In this document: piece by piece, positions 23,317 through 33,905 of the stretch
How the letters are laid out: every line of letters begins with the position of its first letter
Position numbering within the stretch: position 1 is the first letter of the stretch
Assembly: GCA_020747015.1 (NCBI GenBank)
Contig: JAGTJM010000013.1
Coordinates: forward strand, 711,086 to 775,085
Source: Pyrenochaeta sp. MPI-SDFR-AT-0127
Taxonomy: Eukaryota > Ascomycota > Dothideomycetes > Pleosporales > Cucurbitariaceae
DNA length: 64,000 nucleotides
Reading direction: 5' to 3'
Translations under genes and position numbers: made by a program
The notes under the pieces: model-generated
The model's input: only the letters and a program-made list of their open reading frames with translations
The model's database searches: none
What the model was told of the DNA's origin: nothing

Positions 23317-24270
23317 ATGAGCACGATGAAACTTGGAATTTCACGTCGCCATGGCATCATCATTTCCATTGCTGCTCTTTTTTCTACCCTAATTTTGTTT
23401 TACCTAGTCGCGATCGACGGAGTTCCTCACCAGATATCCATTCCGTTTTCTCGACAAGCTCAGCATCCACAATGGTTAATTGCGACTATGAGTCCTGCGC
23501 ATGGCATTCAGCGCCGCATGATAATTCGCCAGACATGGCAGAAATTATTTTCTGATCCTAGCCTTTGGACGACCCGATTCGTCGTTTCGCGATCCACAAA
23601 CCCCACATGGCAGGCACTTGTTGATGCTGAAAACGAAACGTACGGCGATATCATACAGCTCTCACACCTAGAAGAGAACAGCCATGTTGCCAACACTGTG
23701 AAGACGATTGAGTTCTTCAAGTATCTGACGAGGATGGAGACGAACACGGAGACGGAAACCAGCGTCCTACCTGGCTTCCAGACGAAGAAGTGGAGTTTTG
23801 TCTCGAAGATCGACGATGATTCATTTCTGGATGCAAAGTCGTTCTATCATAATTATCTTTTACCCTTACAAAACGGCACCCGAACCATCATTGCACGTAC
23901 CATACACATGCCAAACTACACCGTTCCAGGTGGCCAATTTTACACTATGACGTCTGATATGGTGTCTCTGCTCGCCAACTTGCACACCGACAACCCGATC
24001 GCAGACGAGGCCGAGGATGTTTTGGTTGGCCGATTGCTATACGAAGCGAATCAGGACTGGTTACACATCGATTTGCCGAACCCGATTGCGTTTGACTATG
24101 AAGCGACAGACTTGCGAGAGGAAGGAAAGGCTTTTGCTGCCGAGGACGCAGATCTAAGTGGTTGGAGACATGCTGTTGGCCCAGAAGCTATAAACCCGCA
24201 TAAATTGAGGGATGACGAGACATATATCAAAGTTGCAGCATGCTTTGATAAAGAAGGGGTAATAGTCTAG
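23317..24270 (+). CDS. glycosyltransferase, GT31-like (beta-1,3-galactosyltransferase fold)
   Basis: A 317-residue single-exon type II membrane protein. The anchor is GIIISIAALFSTLILFYLVAI at about residues 12-33. Then come LIATMSPAHGIQRRMIIRQTWQ (the RRxxIRxTW pattern of GT31), WSFVSKIDDDSFLDAKSF with the DDD metal motif, and NPIADEAEDVLVGRLLYE with the EDV(x)xG motif. These are the diagnostic GT31 blocks in the right order. Likely Golgi-located and acting on N-glycans, O-glycans or glycolipids; acceptor unknown. The first ATG (23317) is used; a second lies three codons later. An upstream extension would need a non-ATG start. Divergent partner of the GT34-like gene. Confidence 0.85.
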   Translation: MSTMKLGISRRHGIIISIAALFSTLILFYLVAIDGVPHQISIPFSRQAQHPQWLIATMSPAHGIQRRMIIRQTWQKLFSDPSLWTTRFVVSRSTNPTWQALVDAENETYGDIIQLSHLEENSHVANTVKTIEFFKYLTRMETNTETETSVLPGFQTKKWSFVSKIDDDSFLDAKSFYHNYLLPLQNGTRTIIARTIHMPNYTVPGGQFYTMTSDMVSLLANLHTDNPIADEAEDVLVGRLLYEANQDWLHIDLPNPIAFDYEATDLREEGKAFAAEDADLSGWRHAVGPEAINPHKLRDDETYIKVAACFDKEGVIV

Positions 24271-25516
24271 GCCACTATGAGTTAGAAGAGGAGGATCATG
24301 CCAATAACCCAGAGCTAAGCCAACCAGGTGTGGAGGCTAATTTCCAAAGCGATCATAGTCCTGGCTTTCCGCTTCAACTACTCGATTGCTCAGAGGGGTG
24401 GGGCGTCTGCAAAGAAATTCATAGGAGCTTCGACGAATCATTTGCCAAAACGGTATGCAGTGCCGAAATTATCGCTTATACCCAGTGGAATGTACCCAGA
24501 TCCGTCCAACCCACTTGTAATGGCCTGCATAGAACAAGATCCTTGAATTGTCAAAGCGATATGAAAGTCACCGTAACGAGAAAAGAATCAATCTATGGAT
24601 ACGCCATCGGCCAGATAGCACACAAGATGAACCATTTTTGATCCTCATTCTCTGCTCATTCCATGCAGATTCTGTCTAATGTTTTCCCCAATTTTGGTAC
24701 ACAAGCAACTCAAGAGCCAAAACTTGCACCAACATAATAAATCAATTATATCGGCGCAAAGACGGTGAGGTAGTCGATACCTTATAAGTTGATCTTTAAA
24801 CATCTATCAAACCTGAAACCTGGCGGGAAGAGAATAGCGCCTTACGAGCAAGACGCTCCCATGGCTTGTTGCTACATGTTACATCTCATGATGACTTTCA
24901 TGATATCGGATTGAAGTGTCAGGCTCCAGTGATGGATTATGCCTCAATACAGACAAGTGTAACGTCTTGAAATGGATCAACATCTGAGCCATCCACCTTT
25001 CCGAGGAACATACTAAGCCCACCGATAGCACGTCTTACTAAACGACCAGCCTTGTAATTAAAAGCCTCCAGTATCTCTCCTAACGCTAGTACAAGAAGAA
25101 TGATGTTGTAGCAAAACCTTTTAGTATGGAATTACTACCAGTGTGCTTCTTTGAAGCAAGCGCACATCCTGAGACTTTGCGCACACGCTCGTTTGCAGTT
25201 TTGGTACAGCTCTTTTGATGAACGAAAATTGCCTCATACTTCTTTCTATGTTGTTGGAAAACACTCTTGTGTTCAACACTCGCAAAACGAAAATCACTTG
25301 TGCACCATTGTGCGAGAACGAACGCAGTGTGGTTCAACTCTGATTCAACTCATTATTGATGATTACACAGATCAATGAAACTGTAGGTTCTATTTTTAGC
25401 TTCAGCTGAGCAGCGAATGGTCACATGCAATCATAGCCTTCAAGCATTGCGGGGAAAATCTCACCTCAACAGGTTGTTGCATCAACTCGAATGATGAGAC
25501 GAGATACCATGCCACA
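24271..25516. other. intergenic upstream of HET gene, no gene recognised
   Basis: About 1.25 kb, AT-rich in the middle. A plus-strand frame at 24330-24641 (103 codons) has no recognisable feature and is not called. Confidence 0.5.
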
Positions 25517-27544
25517 ATGGACGAACTATTGGATTATGAGTATACACAGCTCTCGCATCGAAGCGACATTCGCCTTATCTCTCTTCTTCAAGCTTCAAAT
25601 TATGAAGACCCAATACAAATCTGTATCTCACACCACATGAGACTGTCCTCACGAATGAAACGAGTTTTCAACCTTGACTCCGCCCTACAAGATGCTAAAC
25701 GTGACCTGGAGAGAATAAGCATAGAGTGGGAAGACCATGATATACTACGTGCATTAGGACAGTTGGGAAGTGAAGGGATTTCCGCATCCGAATCCCTGCA
25801 AAAAAATTCCGAATTACAACGACAACATGAAGACGCACGCGCAAAAGTGAATATGCTTGAACAAGAGTTCCGAGCGCATAAGTGTGACCAGCTACACCGC
25901 ATCAGAAAGTGGAGAAAGGCAGACCTACCTCGCTACGAGGCTATATCGTATGCATGGGGCACAGATACAAAAACTGAGAGTGTCATTATCGACTCCGGAG
26001 CCAGCCAAAGTACACTGCGCGTTCGCTGTAATGTTGCGAAGATGTTGCGAGTCCTCCGATACCAGACCAAACCCCGATGCGTTTGGATTGATTCCATCTG
26101 CATCAACCAAATCGATACACGCGAAAAAGAAAATCAGGTCAGACAGATGGGTCAGATATACGCCGATGCCGTTCGTGTCATCGTTTGGCTAGGTCTTTAC
26201 AGAGATCGGCATGGTCCAACACGACAATTAGGATGCAGATCCTGTATTAGTCGGATACTTCAAGGCGAACAGTCATTCTGCGACACATGTCTTGCTCAGC
26301 GCACAAGAGAGGTGATTAGGCGCGACTGGTTCTCCCGCCGCTGGATTATCCAGGAGGTAGCCCTTGCCTGCGAAGCTCGTATCCTCTACGGTGATGGCAC
26401 ATCAGTGGACTTCCAAGATTTTGCGAAATCCACAAAGGCTCAACTCCAGCTTTATGACCAGCCGTCCTCCCAGAAGGAACTTACTCTAGCTGACCGAGAG
26501 GTTTTGAAGAGACTGGAAGCCCTGGCAACACTACAATCCTTGAACAGCCTCGAGTTCCGCGCTTGGGAGATGAGAGATCTCTTGCTCGAGTTCAGTGCGG
26601 CGCAGTGTTCGGATGGTCGAGATATCCTGTATGCGTTGAACAGTCTCAGCATTAACCCTGTGTTTGTTAGTTACCACGAAATGCACCCTGTGGAGCACGC
26701 ATTCTCTGAATTTGCACGGCGAGAGGCCACCACTAACTTGGCAGCATTGCTTGCCTGTGCGGGGGCTTACCCGCCGAAAGTGGGTAGTGATATGCCTACT
26801 TGGGTACCAGATTGGAGAACAACAAGAGTATATCATCCGCTCAGCGAGAATTGTTACCAAAACTGCAAAGAGTCTCAAAAGTTCTTCAACAATGGAAACA
26901 TGGGGAGAGTTGAGATTGATGATAAGAATCTTTGTTTTGATGCTTATGAGGTTGATTCTGTTAGACTTGTTTCCCTTGATCGCAAACCTAGTGCGTGGGG
27001 AAACTTCTATGCGGACTTCAGGAAGTTGAACATGCAAGAAGTCAATGCTACAGAATTAGCCCAAACGCTTTCTGCAGGCTTCGCATTTACCTCGGAAGAT
27101 GATCAGGCAGACCTGCCTCTTTTGCTTAGTCGAGAACGCTCAAAGGAGTTTCTTCTTCAGGCAAGGATAGCTCAATCTCAGATAACGAGCTCTCTAGACA
27201 GGTCAGACCAACCAGCTTTTCCAAAGCGCATACCTCAGACGATGATGGGACGCACCTGTTTCTTCACAAAAAGTGGAGCATTTGGCATTGGCCCACAAGG
27301 AATTGAAGATGGGGATCTGATTATACGCGTACCGGGACGTCTAATTTTTCTCGCGATACGTCCTACAGAACGAAGTTTTCCAGCTACAGGAAGCAAACGT
27401 AGAGCGTTTCATGCTGCCATTGATCCCAGCTTTGCTGATAGCGTCCATGGAAAAACTATTACAACCTTAATTGGCGAGTGTTATGTACCAGAACTAGCTT
27501 ATAATCCCTCAATTCAACACAATATTAATGTAATATTAGTGTAG
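25517..27544 (+). CDS. heterokaryon incompatibility (HET) domain protein
   Basis: A 675-residue single-exon protein. The HET domain starts near residue 135 with LPRYEAISYAWGT, followed by LRVLRYQTKPRCVWIDSICINQIDTREKENQVRQMGQIYADAVRVIVWLGLY and, further on, RDWFSRRWIIQEVALACEARILYG: the three classic HET blocks. The N-terminal 120 residues are predicted coiled-coil-like (LQDAKRDLERISIEWEDHDILRAL, LQRQHEDARAKVNMLEQEF). A CxxC-x8-C-x2-C-like pair (GCRSCISRILQGEQSFCDTC) inside the domain could bind a metal. The C-terminal region has no known domain. HET proteins mediate non-self recognition and cell death in Pezizomycotina; which partner triggers this one is unknown. No membrane segment. Confidence 0.93.
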   Translation: MDELLDYEYTQLSHRSDIRLISLLQASNYEDPIQICISHHMRLSSRMKRVFNLDSALQDAKRDLERISIEWEDHDILRALGQLGSEGISASESLQKNSELQRQHEDARAKVNMLEQEFRAHKCDQLHRIRKWRKADLPRYEAISYAWGTDTKTESVIIDSGASQSTLRVRCNVAKMLRVLRYQTKPRCVWIDSICINQIDTREKENQVRQMGQIYADAVRVIVWLGLYRDRHGPTRQLGCRSCISRILQGEQSFCDTCLAQRTREVIRRDWFSRRWIIQEVALACEARILYGDGTSVDFQDFAKSTKAQLQLYDQPSSQKELTLADREVLKRLEALATLQSLNSLEFRAWEMRDLLLEFSAAQCSDGRDILYALNSLSINPVFVSYHEMHPVEHAFSEFARREATTNLAALLACAGAYPPKVGSDMPTWVPDWRTTRVYHPLSENCYQNCKESQKFFNNGNMGRVEIDDKNLCFDAYEVDSVRLVSLDRKPSAWGNFYADFRKLNMQEVNATELAQTLSAGFAFTSEDDQADLPLLLSRERSKEFLLQARIAQSQITSSLDRSDQPAFPKRIPQTMMGRTCFFTKSGAFGIGPQGIEDGDLIIRVPGRLIFLAIRPTERSFPATGSKRRAFHAAIDPSFADSVHGKTITTLIGECYVPELAYNPSIQHNINVILV

Positions 27545-29400
27545 TAACCTAAGGTATATGATAACAAAGGAATATAGTTTAGTTCTTCAAAAAGCAGAAA
27601 GCCTAAATGTACTACATAAGAGAATTGTTATCAGTATGGTCTACTTTTAATACTGTAATGATCAAATTTTGCGTCTGTAGCTGAACCATGTGTACAACCC
27701 TACTAGCCTCCCGTCGAGGCTATGTGCAAGCCTATCACAGAGATGACTGTGGGCGCCGAGTGTGCTCGCATGACACGAAGTATCTCCTCCGGTTAGCGGA
27801 TGGCTTATTAGCGATACCCTTTATGGAACTCACGGTAAATGATGATTTGATTGAATTTGCCAGCCGGATTATCGACCCTGGCATTCTATAAGGCTAGACC
27901 CAGGTCTAAGAATGAATCCTCATAAGAGGCTTCGGCTTGCGCACAACAGGGCCACTTCGTAGTACTCTTCAGCTATGCTTTAGCAACTTCACTATTAATG
28001 GCTGCTCTGATCACTGTCAATGTCAGAAATCCGAACTTGTGTCCTCAGTTATTACGATTGACTGAAGAGCCGCTTGTAATCTTGAATACAAGTCTGAAGG
28101 TTTGGAGTTAATTGGGACCGCTGAATTCATCTTTGAGAATCGCAGTTACCACATCTAGCAATGATGCGTGCCCAAATATGCCACTACCCGCTAGTTATAT
28201 CGCCTTTCTTTAGACCAAAAGCACAGATTCAGCTACTATACCAATGCAGCGAAAATAGCCTAAGTGGAGGTCAGCGGTGGCTTCTAGGCTTTGAAGCAGA
28301 GCTGTTTTCCTCTCAAAATGAAGGCCTGAAGAGGGCAATGATCCCGATGTTGATCCATACTCTTCTGAAGTAGATTAGGTGCCTAGTATGGAAATCTCTA
28401 CCCACAAGCGCTTGCTGATATACTAGTACGTGTGCTGGTATTTCGTCGCTGCAGACAATGCTGCCCAATAGGCAGTCAGATAAATTGGGCATTTTAAGAT
28501 ACTTTGCCAGCGCAAATGAGAGCAAGAGACTGCAACGAGGGTAGTGAACAGCCTAGCTCCAATTCTTTGCCACGCACTTGTTTTGGTTGTGACATGCAGA
28601 AAGAGCCATCATATGCTTAGCTTTATGAAAATCATAGATGATTTCTTCATCTAAGGCCCATGGTCAACATCGCACACTTCCTTGGTATCCTAAAGGCTCT
28701 CGAATTGGTAGCTGAACCATCGACATCTCCGGATGTGGCTCGCTTGCGACCATTTCGCCAAGCTGATTGGAGTTTGAATTCAAAGATGCGGCTGGCGAAG
28801 TGACTAGCCAGGATTTTATTGTCTCCACCAGTTTTCAGGTTATATGAATTAGGAACCTGTTGTTCCTCCTGCCTATGCAATTGTGAAGACGCAGATTGCT
28901 AAAAATTCACTAGGATACCTAGCGAAGCGCTTCTGCCTACCTTCTTGGGAAGGGCAGGCGTAAGCGCACGTGTAACTGCCAATCAAGAATTTACACTAAA
29001 ACGAAACTCGGTGTAGCGCATGTTGTTTCAAGCGATATGTGCCTAGAACTTTACATAATAAAGGACAATCGCTAACTATATCCAGGTAGAGGCCACATTC
29101 CTTAAACTAGTACACCGTAAGCGCTTTAGGCCGCAATCGCTCATACTCATCCCCGCTCTTTGGCCGCGAACCGAGTGCTTCGGATCTAGCGCTGGGCACT
29201 CGTAGATGTGAGGGTATTCTCTCCGCTTTTAACAAGGCCGCCCATGACTTTTGTATTTCTTCGAAGGTACCCAGCGAACACATAAACCTGCTCGTTGCCC
29301 TTCATCATGCTCCATTGCTGATTGACCAAGAGTTCATTCCCAGACCCTGTTCTCAGTGCAATCTTCATCCATCTATTGTGCCTTTATATTCTGCTACATC
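27545..29400. other. intergenic with a degenerate dispersed repeat
   Basis: About 1.86 kb. No gene is supported; short frames at 27688 and 28161 lack motifs. It includes one copy of the dispersed repeat listed separately at about 28927-29090. Confidence 0.5.
28927..29090 (+). repeat. dispersed repeat, copy A
   Basis: Collinear with 38042-38204. Blocks shared: GCGCTTCT at 28927, a 27-nt block at 28946-28972 (24 of 27 identical to 38061-38087), and a block around TCGCTAA at 29067-29085. The distance between the last two blocks is 121 nt here and 120 nt in copy B. About 310 bp upstream of the MFS start. The family is unknown; a MITE or other relic is possible. Confidence 0.6.
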
Positions 29401-31056
29401 ATGCGTTCCTGGTTCGGGAGAGGGAAGTCGCTCCAGTTCGGAATCACGTTGTGCTGTCTAATCGCCTTCGTGCTGTTTGGGTATGATCAAGGCGTCTTTG
29501 GGGGCATCCTGCAAAACGAGGATTGGCTCAATCAGTTTGACCATCCCTCCGACTCTAAGACAGGAATCATCGTCAGTTGCTACAACCTGGGATGCCTGAC
29601 CGGGTGTGTCAGTAAGTCAACAATTTTACTTTTCTAAACCACAGAAGATGCTAATGAAGGGGCTCAATCAGTGAACTTCTTCATGGGTGAAAAGCTCGGT
29701 CGCCGCAAGACCATTTGGGTAGCTATGGCTTTCGTCTTTATAGGAGCCACTTTGCAAACCACAGCCTTCAACGTGCCGCACTTAGTTGTCGGTCGTGTTA
29801 TCACTGGTTTTGGAACCGGGCTCAAGACCTCGACTGTCCCAATGTAAGTGCATAGCTCATGTCCAATAGCCTGTAAAATTGTCCGCCAACACAAAAACAG
29901 GTATCAGGCAGAGCTCTGCGACCGAAAGTCACGCGGGCGACTGGTTTCAGCTGAAGTCCTATTTGTCGGCGTCGGAATCGTCATCGCCTACTGGTTTGAC
30001 TTTGGTATGGCATTCGTTGGAGGGGCTATTGGGTGGCGCCTCCCGATTGCCTTCCAGATGGTATTTGCTTTTGTTGTCGTCATTCTAGTATTTGCACTAC
30101 CAGAATCGCCTCGGTGGCTCTACAACCATGACCAAGAGGCCGAGGCCATGGAAGTGCTCTGCGCGGTGTACGATAAGGAGCCCGAAGACGAGTACATTAT
30201 TCAGGAGAAGAACGCCATCCTCCAAGCCATTGCATTGGAGCAGTCTGCACAAAGAAAGAATTCCCTTAGCGTCTTCACGAACGATAACGTCAAGACCGGA
30301 TATCGAGTTCTCCTGGCTTGGGGTGTTCAGTTCATGAACCAGGCAGGTGGGATCAACCTCGTTGTATACTATATCCCCTCAGTCCTGGTTCAGAACGTCG
30401 GTATGACCCCCCGTATGGCACAAATTCTCGGCGGATGTATCAACATGATGTTTATGTTTGGATCTATCCTCCCTTCCTTTGCGCTCGATCGTATGGGCCG
30501 CCGTAAGACAATGATGTGGGGCTGCTCTGGTCTAGGCATATGTATGTTGATGATCTCGGCGCTTCTATCTCAAGCTGGACTCCCCAATGGGCATGCATGC
30601 GCATCTGGTGCCGTCGCTTTCTTCTTCCTGTACATGCTCATTTTCGGCATGAGCGTCAATTGCGTACCATGGGTCTATGTTCCTGAGATTCTTCCACTAG
30701 AGGCACGCACAAAGGGCACCGCTATAGGAATCAGCTCCAACTGGCTCTGGAATTTTACTGTCGTCATGATCACTCCAGTCATCATAAACAGGCTGAAGTG
30801 GAAGGCCTATCTGATATTCATGGCTACCAATCTCCTTTTTGTCCCAATTTTCTACTTCTTCTATCCAGAAACCAGTAATCTCCGCCTGGAGGATATTGAT
30901 TTCATCTTTTCCCAAGGTGGCAATCCTGTGCGCGTTGCCGCAAAGATGGTGAAAGAGTTAGATATGGATGGAGAAAGCACGCAGACCACGCCAGAGCACA
31001 ACAGTGAAAAGTTGTTCAATCAGGAAGTCCGAATTACTTCAAGCGAGAAAGCGTGA
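29401..31056 (+). CDS. MFS sugar-type transporter
   Basis: A 512-residue, 12-helix major facilitator of the sugar porter type, from three exons: 29401-29611, 29672-29843 and 29901-31056 (introns 60 and 57 bp). Signatures: FGYDQGVFGGIL in helix 1, MGEKLGRRKT in loop 2-3, PESPRWLYNHDQ after helix 6, QAGGINLVVYYIPSVL in helix 7, FALDRMGRRKTMMWG in loop 8-9, PWVYVPEILPLEARTKG and PETSNLRLEDID at the end. Plasma-membrane import of a hexose-like or other polyhydroxy compound is likely; the substrate is unknown. It is first in a run of five genes with a regulator and three catabolic or tailoring enzymes, and converges on the regulator gene with 197 bp between stops. Confidence 0.95.
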
Positions 31057-31113
31057 TCAATGGATTGTGCAGACCCAGATTGAGACCGCGTAAGGTTATG
31101 GTCGAATGTACCT

Positions 31114-31148
31114 GGGAGGAGAGGGGGGAAGGGAGGGGGGAGGGGGGG
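31114..31148 (+). other. G-run tract, possible G-quadruplex
   Basis: Five runs of three or more G separated by one to six bases, in the 3' region between the convergent MFS and regulator genes. Could form a G4 in plus-strand DNA and in the MFS transcript 3' end; structure is inference. Confidence 0.5.
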
Positions 31149-31253
31149 TTATGAGAGGGTGTGGATGTGATGCTATCCTTTTCAGATGTGGCGATGTACT
31201 GAGCTTGATCTATGCGTCATGCGACACATAAGAATAGTATTTGTTTCCCTTAT

Positions 31254-33477
31254 CTATTCTAAACCCCACAATCTTCTTAATTCAACTGCTCTTTCTGACG
31301 TTTTCCAACCCGTTTCTCGCTCAATCCTAGCTAGGTGTTTCAAAAGTGCAATCTTTTCAGCTGGATACTCCTCTTCCCCTGTACTTGCATCATCCGCTAA
31401 CCGTGACGAGACACTTTGCCGCCTACCAAAGCCATTACCGAACACTTTACCTGCAATGTAAAGAGGTTGTAGATGGTTGACCCAATTGGCACTGTTCAAA
31501 ATTTCGTCAGTATTTTCTGTGGATGCAGGGTCGAGGTCGTAGCTTCGGATGGGAAGAGTTGGACATACTGCGATACGCTTGATGTACTAATGCCACCAAG
31601 CTCCTTGGCGTGCCAAACTGGGTCGTACTGAATGATCAGAGTCAGTATCTAAAGGTGAAATAGGTACCGGGAGGGATGAGATACTCTGTCCAACTCGACA
31701 TCCATTTCATTCAACCATACATTTCCTGTTTGTAACAGCAAGATTGACCCAGCGTGATAAAACGTATTACCACAAACTGGAATGACAGTAAGTATGATAT
31801 CGAATAGTTAAGGCGGCGCCTTACTCGATGATGAATGGGAATATAAAATTGTCTGAAAAGGACCTTTACGAGGTACCTTGACTCTGAGCAGTGGAAGAAC
31901 TTCCTTCGGACGATGGCTTCGCCACTCCTGTAGTTCATGCCACAGCGCGTTGATTGTCAGAGCCTCATTTGTCAGATTATCTGATCGTTTTTGGTTCTCT
32001 GCAATGAAATTCGCTACTTTGGCAAATATGAGCGTGGTAAGATTGCAATAGGCGTCAATCGTCCCGGTTGCCGCAACTGAGTGCACAACGTTATCATCTA
32101 CCCAATGATCGGTTGGCATCAAAGTCTCTTCTCCAATCATAAAAGCCGCCCACACGTCTAAGGGGAAATGAGTGACAGCACATGAAGTCACGTGAGCTAT
32201 GCGTACCTATACGTGCGAAAGCCCAGAAACAAGCATTGACGATCCCTTGGCTCGAACCATTCCATCTCTTGAGCTTCAAAAGTCCAGCACAGCCCTGTGA
32301 AAGATGAATATTACTATCAATAACGGAACGACTTTTTTCAAGATACCAACCTTAAGATGACGCCTCCACTCAACGACATCAGAGACCATCATTTCGTAGA
32401 CGCAGAGCAAAGTGCAAGTGGCTAGTACAGCCGCATCAGCTTGAGAGGGATCTTGGTGAATGAGCAATTGGATGGCATGCTGGTAAAGCCCTAATGTCTT
32501 CTGACGCGGACAATTCTGTAGAGCATCGAGTTGCCGTGATGCAAGAGCCATTGCAGCGGCTGCAAATGCTTTGTTTTCCATCATCTCATGAATACTAGAA
32601 ATAGTAAAATTCATGTCTGAGTCCGTAGTCTCGCACCAAGTTCCCGTTTCCCGTAGATAGGCAGAAACAAGCTGAATTTGTTCCCCTTCGCACACAGGCA
32701 GGCCCAATTCGGGTTGGGGTGATGCGTGACGGGAGACGGCTTGGCCAAGCGAGAAAGGTGGAACGAATGTGCCCACTGACGAAGTATTGTCCTCATTTGA
32801 CCAACGAAGCCGAGATGAGGCAGGAGAGGAGCTTTGAAACGGTCCTATAATGTCTGCAAGAACGTGGGATTGAGCTGTCGTGAGGGTGTGGACAACGATG
32901 TTCGTATCCAAGTCGCCCTCTGTCCGAGCTGCAGCGACTCTAGTTTTGTTCGCGGTATCTAGAGTTGGAGCTGATGTTGGACAGTGGAGACTATGATCAC
33001 CCAAATACTCGCGCACAACTTGAGCTGTATCATTGACAATCTGAATTCATATGAGCCAGAACGTGCGCGATGAATACGCTTCATCACCGTTTGCCAAAAC
33101 CTACGATCGTTGAAGGTTGCGCACCAGGAATACTCCTTTCTTCCTCGATCGCCAGCAAGGCGGCGCTCTCTTCGCTAGACAACTGCAGCGTTCGAGATGG
33201 ATGGAATAATGCTTTAGGGCCCCAGCGACACTCATCACCACGAGTTCGACAGTTCCAGCACTGCGGCTGGGCTCCGTCGCCTAGAAGGACTCAGATCAAA
33301 AGGGTACGATTGCAAGGATTGGGTGGGAACATACATTTCCTCTTCCTGCGGCGGCAACACAAGCTTCAGCTTGCCATGTTAGCCCATTGAGGCAACAGCA
33401 CGTGGGGTTCTACTTTACCATCCCGTTCGAGACCTTGTACGACTGGCCTTCGGTACAACCTCCACGTCTCCAGTCAT
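31254..33477 (-). CDS. Zn2Cys6 fungal-specific transcription factor (pathway regulator)
   Basis: A 587-residue regulator from nine exons: 33477..33419, 33363..33335, 33280..33105, 33040..32351, 32294..32207, 32157..31825, 31776..31685, 31627..31569 and 31491..31254. The first three exons must be spliced to assemble the DNA-binding motif: TGCLCCRRRKRKCDGAQPQCWNCRTRGDEC, all six zinc Cys present. Then an acidic helix (SSEESAALLAIEEE) and a middle region of the fungal TF superfamily: IHEMMENKAFAAAAMALASRQLD, AVLATCTLLCVYEMM, WNGSSQGIVNACFWAFARI. The C-terminal WVNHLQPLYIAGKV and PAEKIALLKHLARIERETGWKTSERAVELRRLWGLE are typical of the family. Nuclear. It sits between the MFS gene and the monooxygenase, divergent from the latter with 428 bp between starts, so it plausibly regulates the cluster. 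Confidence 0.92.
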
Positions 33478-33796
33478 CGGGCAACGTGTTGGACAGCAGC
33501 TCCTGAGAAGATGCAACCACTTGCGCAATGCAATGCGAGATTGAGGCAGTGGGATAAGAAGACGCGCGAGTGCATCCGGTTGCCATAATATCTGTATTTG
33601 GAGAAAAGCCCCTCCTCCCTTTCCCCTCTTTCCCCGCAAATGGGCTGAACTAAGCGAAGCCCAGAACCCGCCCAGTCACCCAGTCGGCAAGGGCTACGCA
33701 AACGGAATTTCTAAGCGCAGCTGGCGGGTTTACCGTCACGCCTCGATAGTTTTATGGTTGGATGCGGATTTTGTCGATTTATTAAGCTACTCTTGT

Positions 33797-33804
33797 ATAT
33801 ATAT
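33797..33804 (+). promoter_or_regulatory. TATA box of the flavin monooxygenase gene
   Basis: TATATATA about 102-109 bp before the start codon at 33906, within the 428-bp divergent promoter shared with the regulator. Confidence 0.45.
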
Positions 33805-33905
33805 CCAGACCAGCACCGATGGGATACGTGTCTGCAGCTCGCGCAAGTCCGGCAAACTCACTCTATACGTTTGCTTTGCCTCCTTACAGAATCACCTACA
33901 TCGTC

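Noticed and set aside
24330..24641. 103-codon plus-strand frame after the GT31-like gene
   Set aside because: No recognisable feature and no splice link to the upstream gene.
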